A DNA stretch of 28,542 bases from Priapulus caudatus (Eukaryota; Priapulida; Priapulimorpha; Priapulimorphida; Priapulidae): contig NW_014577774.1 in the NCBI RefSeq assembly GCF_000485595.1, positions 129,928-158,469 on the forward strand. Reading direction: 5' to 3'. Made by a program: the position numbers and the translations under genes. Below are positions 20,101 to 28,345 of this stretch, one piece after another. Below the pieces are notes generated by a model that was not told the origin of the DNA, did not search any database, and was given only the letters and a program-made list of their open reading frames with translations. The stretch's first letter is position 1. Every line of letters starts with the position of its first letter.

Positions 20101-20382
20101 GTAGCCTGACAGAAGACGCCTCGGGGAACGCTGGATAATTTTTTGCCGCCTGCTTTTTCTCGGCTCCCTGCCACTGTTCATCACGCGACTGTTGGTTCCC
20201 ATGTCTCCGCCATGATTGACAGGCGCTGGCATCGCTGACGCTCATGGCACTCCTCAGTCCTCAGTCATGAGGTCAGAGGTCAGAGGTCACGGTGAGATGG
20301 CAAGCCACAGAAATCGTGCGTGCGTGCTAGCGCGCGAGAATGTGGCCATAGGTGCTCTCTAGCGAGCATGTGTCTGTGCCTG
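18768..20382 (-). repeat. Inverted duplication, right arm
   Basis: Reverse complement of 11,516-13,440. Going left to right it holds the G-rich form of the minisatellite, AGAAGCAGCACTGCGGCCGT, a GTT run near 19,005-19,033, CCTGAATA-free unique DNA through GACATGTGTTCGA, a CT tract (about 19,190-19,460), a CTG run (about 19,532-19,565), CACTTGTCGTTTGACAAGTG (itself a palindrome near 19,727-19,747), an 8-G run near 19,845, a GA tract (about 19,880-20,100) and the triple AGGTCA. It is somewhat shorter than the left arm because of run-length and minisatellite contraction. Confidence 0.93.
20270..20289 (+). promoter_or_regulatory. Triple AGGTCA DR1 nuclear-receptor-like site
   Basis: AGGTCA-G-AGGTCA-G-AGGTCA: three perfect half-sites with one-base spacing. 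The left arm has the mirror copy with one variant half-site at 11,627-11,646. This is the classical DR1 layout of RXR/HNF4/PPAR-type response elements; function is inferred from sequence only. The preceding CTCAGTCCTCAGTC is a further short direct repeat. Confidence 0.5.
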
Positions 20383-20409
20383 TATATAGATCTATCTATC
20401 TAACTATCC

Positions 20410-20502
<93 letters not shown>

Positions 20503-20776
20503 ATGCTATCTATCCATCGATCATGGCTATCTATCTATCTATCTATGCTATCTATCTTCTATTATCCTATCTATTTATTATCTATCTATCTATCTAATCA
20601 TCTATCTATCTTGCTATCTATCTATTATTCTATCTATCTATGCTATCTATCTATCTATCTCATCTATGCATATCTATAAAAAAAAAAAAAAAAAAAAAGA
20701 ACTATCTCATCTATCTATCTAGTCCTATCTATCTATCTATCTATCTATCTGCTATCTATTCTATCTTAATCTATGC
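20383..20776 (-). repeat. TATC/GATA array with embedded poly(A)
   Basis: (TATC)n on the plus strand, long and nearly pure at about 20,410-20,500 and then increasingly interrupted by CCATCG, TATGC and TTAT words. A run of 21 A at 20,678-20,698 interrupts it. It mirrors the GATA array at 11,097-11,515 at the outer end of the inverted duplication. Confidence 0.95.
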
Positions 20777-21344
20777 ATATCATACTTATATATATATATA
20801 TATATTATATATATACATATATATACATAATATGTCAAGGGTATATAGTCTAAGATTAAATCAATAACATGAGATTATTTACGCCCCTGATAACACATAT
20901 AACGTATCCTAATGCGCGAAGAGGGAGATGTGGTCATTCACACGTGTAACCGTGCGTTCGTCATAAAGACGGCGCATATAGACGCATGCAGGCAGCATCT
21001 GTGGGAGTCAATTCTAAACACAGACGCGACCACTGATTCTCATTAAATCTAACTCTTTATAGTGCGAATGATTTTCCTTCTCAGCGATGGGTAAGCCGTC
21101 GGGACATGTCGTGATTTATTGATTTTTAATTTCATCTTATCATATATATTATATATACTATGATCATATAATAGCTGTTAATATATATATATATACTTGA
21201 TTATATATTATATCTATATATATATAATATAGGTTTCAGGTAGCTAATGTAACTTCTTTTTTTTATGAATTTCTGCACTTGGGCATAACGAGTGGAGACG
21301 TTTTAGGATCGTTGATATGTTAGGCAGTTAGTCACAAAACCCGC
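20777..21344. other. AT-rich stretch with TA runs
   Basis: TA-rich runs at about 20,788-20,830 and 21,139-21,232 around ordinary unique DNA. No gene, no RNA element and no similarity to the outer flank of the left arm that I can confirm. Confidence 0.6.
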
Positions 21345-21560
21345 GTGATTTGTGCTCTCTCTCTCTTCTCTCTCTCTCTTCATCTCGCGTCCTCTCTGTT
21401 CTGCTCTCTATCTGTCTCTCTTCTCTGCATCTCTCTCTCTCGCGGCTCCTCTCTCTATATCTCTCTTTGTCTCTGCTTCTCTTCTCACGACATACTCTCT
21501 CTTTGCTCCCTCTCTCTCTCGTCTCTTCTCTCTCTCTCTCTCTGCCTGCTTCTCATCTCT
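21345..21560 (+). repeat. CT microsatellite upstream of module B'
   Basis: Interrupted (CT)n corresponding in position to the CT tract that joins A to B in copy 1, but here the DNA to its left is unrelated to module A. Confidence 0.9.
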
Positions 21561-21588
21561 CTTCGTTCGTTCATCTCTAAAGTCTTTC

Positions 21589-22312
21589 TTTCTTCGCTTC
21601 CTTTTTGTAGCTCGCTTTGTCTCACTGTTTGGCTCTCGCGCTCTATTTTCCTATACCGCCATCTCTCCAATCTCTGCATTTCTTCTTCTCTTTCTCAGCG
21701 CTTTGCTGTGTGTTTCGGCCGCTCCGCATGACCGCGAGCGCGCGACGCACCCCCCGAGAGTTTGTAGATGGTAATTCATAAAATCCCCCCTTTCCACCGC
21801 ACCCAACCGTTCCAATGACACACGCAGTGCACAGATCGTAAGCGACGAGCCGCTAATTCGTAAGCAGCAAATTATGTTGGACAATGATGTATTATACAAT
21901 ATATTTACTTGAGCCGTGCCTAATTATCCAATTAGCTAATAGGGCGCAGAAGAGACACGTACGGCTGGAACGAAGCGCCGAAGAATGGGCGAGCAATGTG
22001 TAACCGAACGTAATAACTACAGCTTGTTAGGACACTGCGTGTTGCACTCGCAGAAAGGGTTTGTGTATAAATTATTTAAAATGCATTATATCGGTTGACA
22101 TTGTCGATCGAGTGGGGCGCAAGCCTTTTGTCCACATGGGGAAAATACTGAGGACGAGTGGCATGGATGGGAGAGCGCGCTGGAGGAGAGGAAAGGAGCT
22201 GGGGAGGATGGAGAGACGAAGTGTGGAATTATGACGGGGAGAAGTAAACAAGAAAAGGGAAAAAGAAGATGGGATAAACGAGGGGAAGAGAGGGGTGGGA
22301 GAAACAGAGAAG
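21589..22312 (+). repeat. Module B, copy 2 (B')
   Basis: Same order and orientation as 18,061-18,755, with frequent one-base indels (for example an extra base in GGGCGCAGAAGAG and in GCGCCGAAGAATGG). It diverges from copy 1 after GAGAGGGGTGGGAGAA and runs into a pure GA tract instead of the right inverted arm. Confidence 0.94.
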
Positions 22313-22330
22313 AGTGAGAGAGAAGAGAGA

Positions 22331-22383
<53 letters not shown>

Positions 22384-22385
22384 GG
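22313..22385 (+). repeat. GA microsatellite
   Basis: (GA)n with few interruptions at the point where module B' stops matching module B. Confidence 0.92.
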
Positions 22386-22518
22386 ATGGAGATAACAGTT
22401 GGAGTGGGTACGTGGGGTAATATTGGAGCGACGTTCATGTAAACACAAAACAGTATACACAGACTATGACTATAATGAACACAACCCTATAGATTATACA
22501 ATTTATAAACAACACACA

Positions 22519-22622
22519 CACATAAATAAAAATAAAAAAATAAAAAAATAAATAAATAAAATAAATAAATCAATAGTTAAATAAATAAACTATATATATA
22601 TATTTTATTTATTTTATTTTTA
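22519..22622. repeat. AAAT-rich and TTTA-rich inverted repeat
   Basis: A-rich repeats (TAAAAA, TAAATAAATAAA) over about 22,519-22,590, then a TA run, then TATTTTATTTATTTTATTTTTA. The two sides are complementary and could fold into an imperfect hairpin. A TA-rich microsatellite cluster is the simplest reading. Confidence 0.7.
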
Positions 22623-22935
22623 AAGCAAATAACCAGGTTAGGACCCAGTTGATAATAGCAGAGAGATGGGTGGCGGGTAGCGGCAGGATAGGGGGGGGGG
22701 GATTGGCAAGCGACGTGCGTACAGTTTTTTACGGGACGAACACGAGTATGAAATTTACATATATAATACGCGCCAAATATATTCACGCGATACTAATAAT
22801 CGTAATTGCAGCTATTGGACGAAACCTGCGATATTAGGTCTATACACGTACAAATAACAAATATGCTATAAATACGCGAGATATGAATCGAACAACATAT
22901 ATAAATACAATTAATTTCATATTTTTTATTTTACT
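22623..22935. other. Unique stretch with an 11-G run
   Basis: Contains an 11-base G run at 22,691-22,701 and otherwise AT-rich unique DNA. No gene is seen. Confidence 0.5.
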
Positions 22936-22937
22936 TA

Positions 22938-22968
22938 ATATATATATATATATACCAGTCCGACCGCC

Positions 22969-23008
<40 letters not shown>

Positions 23009-23018
23009 GTGTGTCGTG

Positions 23019-23049
<31 letters not shown>

Positions 23050-23052
23050 GTG

Positions 23053-23112
<60 letters not shown>

Positions 23113-23143
23113 TTGTGTGGTGTGTGTGTGGTGTGTGTGTTGT
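22938..23143 (+). repeat. Compound TA/GT microsatellite
   Basis: (TA)n at about 22,938-22,954 and 22,972-22,999, passing directly into (GT)n to about 23,143 with GTGGTG and GTTGTG slips. This is the same TA-then-GT arrangement seen at 15,131-15,650. Confidence 0.95.
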
Positions 23144-23471
23144 CTATGCATCATGTGTGTATCTTATTCATTTATTTTTTATATACCCGTTCTTCCGGAG
23201 TCGCTGAAATAAATCGCAAATTACAATATGCTATCGGTGAGGTATTACTGATACATAATAACTCTTTTGAAAACACCCCTTTTATAGACTTAAAAAATTC
23301 CCTTCACACATATGTCCATCTTCACAATGACTGTCTGAGTTGGCGCGTTCCTCCTCATCTCCCTCTCATTCTTGCGCTTTCTCTCTTTCCGCGCGATAAT
23401 TAAAGCATGCACGCAACTCTTTGCCCCGCGCCGTCTTGACATGGACAACAAACATGTACACGCTGCTGTTA
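23144..23471. other. Unique stretch beside the triplet tract
   Basis: Unique AT-leaning DNA. On the minus strand the frame that leaves the triplet tract stays open through 23,366 with ordinary residues (VYMFVVHVKTARGKELRAC and onward), then stops. This may be the end of a short exon or chance. Confidence 0.3.
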
Positions 23472-23839
23472 CTGTTATGCTGCTGCTGCTGCTGCTGTTG
23501 CTGCTGCTGGCTGCTGCTGCTGCTGTTGTTGTTGCTTGCTCGCTGCTGCTGCGTGCTGTGGTGTGGTGGTGGTGGTGTGTGCTGTTGTGCTGCTGGCTGC
23601 TGCTGCTGCTGCTGTGTGGTGGTGTCGGTGGTGGTGGTGGTGCTGCTGCTGCTGTGCTGCTGCTCCTGTGGTGATGGTGCTGTTGCTGCTGCTGCTGCTG
23701 TGATGGTGGTGGTAGTGCTGCTGCTGCTGCTGGCTGGTCTGTTGCTGGCGCTGCTGGGTGGTGGTGATGCTGCTGCTTGGCGGTGGTGGTGGTGAGTGGT
23801 GGTCGCTGCTGCTGCGCGGCGGTGGTGGTGGTGGTGGTG

Positions 23840-23874
<35 letters not shown>

Positions 23875-23905
23875 GTGTGGTTGTGCTGCTGCTGCTGCGG
23901 CTGTG
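23472..23905 (-). repeat. CTG/GTG triplet tract; possible polyQ/polyH coding on minus strand
   Basis: About 430 bases of CTG, GTG, GCT and TGG triplets. Read on the minus strand it is a mosaic of CAG and CAC codons giving Gln, His, Ser, Thr, Pro and Ala runs. Two minus frames are open across it. One starts at an ATG near 23,993 with ordinary residues (MAAAGDRQQSTPSLCDLH). The other ends at 23,366 with ordinary residues. Such mosaics occur in transcription-factor low-complexity exons, but phase shifts (GTGTG) are frequent and no domain is visible, so a non-coding triplet repeat is equally likely. Confidence 0.6.
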
Positions 23906-24214
23906 ACGGCTCACGCTGCTCTCGCGGTATCGCGACAGCATGCAGGTCACACAGTGAGGGCGTGCTTTGTTGTCTGTCGCCTGCCGCAGCCATCGCGAAC
24001 AAATAGACGACCGGTTCCCGATTTAAGGCCTGCCGCCTTCCCCCGCCCGCCACCCCCGCGGCGCGCGACAGAGAGAGAGAGAGACAGAATCAGCCACTAT
24101 GGATGTAAATCGCTTTCTTTCTCGCCTCGTTCACACGCCGCCAAAAGGAATATCGGTGTTTTCAGGGGGTAAGGGGAGGGGCGAGAAAGGGGAGGGGGCG
24201 AGAAGGGGTGGCGG
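23906..24214. other. GC-rich spacer before module A'
   Basis: CpG-containing unique DNA, a short GA run at 24,068-24,085 and a G-rich end. It bears no resemblance to the sequence left of module A copy 1. Confidence 0.5.
24165..24192 (+). other. G-quadruplex motif
   Basis: Four G-runs (GGGGG, GGGG, GGGG, GGGG) with loops of three, one and seven bases fit the quadruplex rule on the plus strand; two more G-runs follow. It sits just outside the left edge of module A'. Confidence 0.55.
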
Positions 24215-25434
24215 AAGAGGAGGAGGAGAGGAAGGTGGCTGGGGTGGGAGTAGCGTTTGGCTTTGTGACGGTTAGCAGTACGCGGACCCGTAAATGCGAT
24301 GACGTTTTATTATTTATTATTATACCACCGGAAAATATCAGTAACGTCGAGGAGGATTTTTCGTGGGAGTGTAGGAGAGATGGGGGTCGATGACGAGGCT
24401 TTTGATTAAGTGACGCCATAGTTAAACGTCGAGCGTGTCTGGGATCGGGATAATATGACGTGTAATATATATTACGTGTGAAATCATCGCTCTCCGCGGC
24501 GTGAATTGATAGTGACTAATTAAAATAGATTTGATCGCTTCGGATTTTAATATCTATTACGTACTCGCGGGCGATTCGCTGTTTGAGTAACATGCGTGTA
24601 TATCATCGCTGTTGTTCACGCGGTAAAAGTCTCCACTCACGACGCATATATTACTCATTTCAACATCTAATTTCATACGGTATTATATAAACGAAAGAGC
24701 GGCGAACGATTGTATATATAATCTCTATAATAGGTTTATTCGTTGCGCGAAAACGCCATACGCGAGGCGAAAATTAGCATCGTTTTATAATTTGGCGTGT
24801 AATGACAGCATAACACTCGCGACAGGTGGTGATATGCTGGGGGATGGAGGGGAGGGCGTTATTGCACGGGGTTATCTTTGCAGGCGGTCGAGTCGGTGCG
24901 GGGATGACACGGGTCACAGCGGCCATTGTTGTGACGTGTTAGAAACGCGTCATCGTCGCGGCAGACGAACGACGGAGAAGCATTGGCGACGCGCGTGAAA
25001 ACGTCACGCGCGGATGGGGTCACGACCCCGCTATTGTGACGTAACGGCTGGTGACGGTGTACCCCGCTTTTGTGACGTAGCGGCTCGTGACGTGACGGAT
25101 GAGTGAGCCCCATGAAGCTGAACGCTCGCTGTCAGTGGGCGTCGGTGTATAGGATGGATGACGAGAGGGGGGCATAAAATTAATTGCGTGAGGGGGAGGG
25201 AGAAACAGATGTGCGATGCGATCTGATAGAGATCATAACGATATGTTTATCAAGTTTGGATGTGACATTTATTTCCGACAGTGGGCGTGTTCGTGTGATA
25301 GATTGCTGTGTGTTTGTATAATAGGTGCGTTCATTACCTGTGTGTGTGACTGCTGGCGGGCGCTGCCTCACGCCCTCCTCATCCGCCCTTTCCTCTCTCT
25401 CTGCTCTCTCTCTCTCTCTCTCTCTGTCTCTGTC
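24215..25434 (+). repeat. Module A, copy 2 (A')
   Basis: Same order and orientation as 16,841-18,034, including the palindrome GTAATATATATTAC at 24,462-24,475 and an exact 60-base match at 24,901-24,960 with 17,521-17,580. Differences are mostly one-base gains and losses. It ends in a CT tract (about 25,391-25,434), after which unrelated AT-rich DNA follows instead of module B. Confidence 0.95.
24931..25098 (+). promoter_or_regulatory. CRE/ATF-like TGACG cluster, copy 2
   Basis: The 36-bp tandem pair is kept at 25,026-25,061 and 25,062-25,097 with TGACGTAA and TGACGTAG intact and spacing unchanged, even though other parts of the module carry frequent indels. The upstream GGCCATTGTTGTGACGTG is also identical to copy 1. 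Confidence 0.4.
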
Positions 25435-25617
25435 CCTCCCTTCTTCTCTATCGTTAACTTATATTCGGCGTAATTATATAAATATTATTTTGTATATATC
25501 ATCTCTATATATCCAGGATTTTAATGACATTAAATATGTTTTAATGAAAATAATTTAGTACAATTTTAAGTATAACATTGGTCATTAATATAATACAGTA
25601 GGAAATAAACACATTTA

Positions 25618-25655
<38 letters not shown>

Positions 25656-25914
25656 TTATTTATTTATGTATGCGTGGTTTCTTGCTCTGTGCGTGTGAGT
25701 TGGTGAGCGTGAGCCGCTCCGTCTGCCTGCTACAGTTCTTTCGTGCGTGTCTGAGAGCTGACATCAAAGCGACTCGGCAATTTTAATAAGCGCGCGAGCC
25801 AGTCGCATGCAATTGAAGCAAATGAGCAAAGAAAATATTGAGCGTGTACGGGTTAGCAATGTAATTAGCTCTATAGCTGAGCCGGGCCTTTGCATAAGCC
25901 TGTTAGACACACCG
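25435..25914. other. AT-rich then mixed unique stretch with TA/TTTA run
   Basis: (TA)n at about 25,618-25,650 followed by TTTA repeats to 25,668. The part from about 25,670 to 25,910 is unique and carries AATTTTAATAAG, CATGCAATTG, GCAAATGAGC, GTAATTAGC and TTTGCATAA words resembling homeodomain/POU sites. No gene is seen. Confidence 0.45.
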
Positions 25915-26161
25915 AGAGAATGAGCTGGAAGGGGGAGGGAACGAGAGGCGGAAGAGAGGGGATAAAAAGAAAGGAGGGGGAGAAGAGTGGAAGAGGCGAC
26001 AAATGAGAGCGCGCCAGAGAGAAAGTGAAAGGGATAGTTGATCAGAGAGAAAGCGAGTGTGTGAGAGAAAGAGCGAAAGAGAATGGGAGCAAGAGCTCAA
26101 AGGTAGAGATAAGAATGCAGAAAGAGAGAGAGAGAGAGAGAGAAAGCGCGCGCACGAGAGA

Positions 26162-26200
<39 letters not shown>

Positions 26201-26328
26201 CGAAAGAGAGAGAGAAAGAGCGCGCGAAAGAGGAGGGAAAAGGGAGATAAAGAGGGACTAGATCGGGAGAAGTGAGAAAACGTGAAACATGAAAACGAGA
26301 GAAGGGTGGCGGGGGGGGGGGGAGGCAG
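25915..26328 (+). repeat. GA-rich polypurine tract with a 12-G run
   Basis: About 0.4 kb of GA-rich DNA with pure GA near 26,125-26,140 and 26,170-26,194, ending in a 12-base G run at 26,311-26,322. Translations are Arg/Glu/Lys or Ser/Leu/Phe repeats. Confidence 0.92.
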
Positions 26329-26333
26329 TAAAG

Positions 26334-26530
26334 CTATCTTTTGATGTCTGTTAACTGCTGGCTGCTTTCCAGCTCTATCGTCTGCGTGGCTGCCGCGGCG
26401 GCAGAGTCTACGGTTGCCCGCCGACGAGCGCCGCCGCGCGCAGATGAAAACGAAGCGGATTTTTGCCTCTCGATTACGCAATTAGGATAATTTGTTGCCT
26501 GGAAGCCCGCCGATTGTTGAACACACGCTA
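26334..26530 (-). other. CpG-rich unique patch with open minus frame
   Basis: Between GA and GT tracts, the minus strand is open for about 65 codons of non-repetitive sequence up to a TAG at its 3' end. It contains QATNYPNCVIERQKSASF and a basic RRRAT segment. A possible acceptor-like CTTCCAG precedes it on the minus strand. I recognise no family. A second minus frame is open too, so this may be only GC-driven openness. Confidence 0.18.
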
Positions 26531-26599
26531 ATCCCGCTACTACAAGAAGCCGCCGTGTGTGCTGCTGCGATCGCCGCGTATATATATATACATGCATAT

Positions 26600-27115
26600 G
26601 TGTACGTGCGTGCGTGTGTGTGTGCGCGCGCACGCGCGCGTGTGTGTATGTGTGTGTGTGTGTGTGTGCATGTGCGTGTGCGTGTGCGTGTGCGTGTGCG
26701 TGTGCGTGTGCGTGTGCGTGTGCGTGTGCGTGTGCGCGTGCGTGTGCGTGTGCGTGTGCGTGTGCGTGTGGCGTTGCGTGTGGTTGTGGTGGCGCGCGCT
26801 TACGCGCGCGCGCGTGTGTGTGTGTTGTGTGTGTGTGTGTTGTGTGTGTACGTGCGTGGTGTGTGTGTATGTGTGTGTGTTGGTGTGGTGTGTTGTGTGC
26901 GTGTGGCGTGTGGCGTGTGCGTGTTGCGTTGTGTGTGTGGTGTGTGTGTGTGTGTGTGTGTATGTATCTGTGCGGTGTGTGTGCTCGCACGTGTGTGTGT
27001 GCATGTGATGGTGTGTGGTGGTGTGTGTGTGTGTGTGTGGTGTGTGTGTGGTTGTTGTGTGTGTGTGTGTGCGTGGTGTGTGCGGTGTGCGTATGTGCGG
27101 TATGTGCGTATGTGA
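26600..27115 (+). repeat. GT and GTGTGC compound microsatellite
   Basis: GCGCGCACGCGCGCG near 26,622-26,640, then (GT)n, then a regular GTGTGC hexanucleotide array at about 26,668-26,768, then degenerate GT/GTGGT to 27,115. Alternating purine-pyrimidine sequence throughout makes Z-DNA likely in principle. Confidence 0.95.
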
Positions 27116-27136
27116 CATGTGCAGATATATATATAT

Positions 27137-27437
27137 AGGGCAGCGAACATCAGTCGCGGTTTGCAAACGCGACCGCGGCGTACGGATACGTTTACTCGGT
27201 GTTGACCGTGAAGTCCACCGCGAGCGGCACGCCCTCACACATTCAAAGGCGGCGGCGACGGGCGGCGACGACGCTTACAGATCGCTCGACCAGTGGACGC
27301 CATCGTCGGCGGTCGGCCCGTCTTGTTCGGCTGTGCGCGGCGAACGTGATACCCGCCCGGGCCGTCGGCTGTTCTTCTCATGTACATGCGATGTGTCAGT
27401 CTGTCATTCGTGGCGGCACCCAACTACACGGCTGTGC
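27137..27437 (+). other. CpG-rich unique patch between two GT tracts
   Basis: Three hundred bases of CpG-dense, non-repetitive DNA. One plus frame reads SRFANATAAYGYVYSVLTVK and continues into an Arg-rich segment with no stop before the next GT tract; other frames are also open. I recognise no domain. It could be an exon fragment, a promoter or an island retained between microsatellites. Confidence 0.2.
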
Positions 27438-27498
27438 CGTGTGTGTGTGTGTGTTGTGTGTGTCGGTGTGTGTGTGTGTGTGACCTTGTTGTGTGTTT

Positions 27499-27546
<48 letters not shown>

Positions 27547-27602
27547 TGTGTGTGTGTGCTGTGTGTGTGTGGGTGTGTGTGTGTGTGTTGTTGTGTGTGG
27601 TG

Positions 27603-27640
<38 letters not shown>

Positions 27641-27645
27641 TTGTG
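27438..27645 (+). repeat. GT microsatellite
   Basis: (GT)n with GTTG, GGGTG and GCGCGCG interruptions; the longest pure run is near 27,501-27,540. Confidence 0.95.
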
Positions 27646-27689
27646 AGCAGAATGGCGATATATATTGTGCTACTCTCTGTTCCTATCTC

Positions 27690-28065
27690 TGCACACTCTG
27701 TCTCTCTCTCTTTATATCTTTGCAATGCTTCTTTTCATCTGCTCTTTTTCCTTCCTTTTCCTCTCCTTCTGCTGTCCCATCCCCTCTGTCGCCATATTCT
27801 CTTTTTCATCACTCTTTCCTCCCGCGCCTTGCCAGCGCCTCTATCGCACCCTTCCTCCGTACCGACTTTCTCCCATGATCTCACTCTTTCTCACTTTCGC
27901 TCTCTTTCTCCCCCCTTCTCTCTCTGTCTATCTCGCTCTCTTTCCCCCTCTCTCTGCTCTACTCGCTCTCTTCCCCCCTCTCTGTTATCTCTCTCTCTCT
28001 CTCTCTCTCTTTCTCCCCCTCTCTGTCTATCTCTCTCTTTCTTTCTCCTCCTCTCTCTCCACACT
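27690..28065 (+). repeat. CT-rich polypyrimidine tract
   Basis: Interrupted (CT)n with CCCC and TTTT words, purest near 27,989-28,010. Open frames are Ser/Leu/Pro repeats. Confidence 0.92.
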
Positions 28066-28345
28066 AACCCATCATCGTGCGGACACATCGCACATCTGTC
28101 TTCCTCTCACGTTCCTCTCACTGAGCGGCGAGGAGCAGGAGCCGGGGTTGAGGCTGAGCTGCTTGTTGCCTGCATGCGTGAGACTCTCTGCTTCTTGACG
28201 CGCCTCGCTATTTATACGGCGGCTGTCAACAAACGCAGATCTCAATAATGTTTTGCCAGCGCCGATAGTTTAACGCGGAATCGAAAATGTAACTTATACA
28301 CGTGCGCTGATTATGGAGTGCTGGCACTGATGTAACATAGCGGGA
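28066..28345. other. Gene-free unique spacer
   Basis: Unique DNA between a CT tract and a GA tract. No gene, RNA element or recognisable motif. Confidence 0.5.

Noticed and set aside
23441-23674. Plus-strand ATG frame MDNKHVHAAVTVM followed by poly-Leu/Ala, which looks like a signal peptide.
   Set aside because: The hydrophobic run is just CTG/GCT triplet repeat, and it continues into Trp/Gly/Cys repeats with no mature domain.
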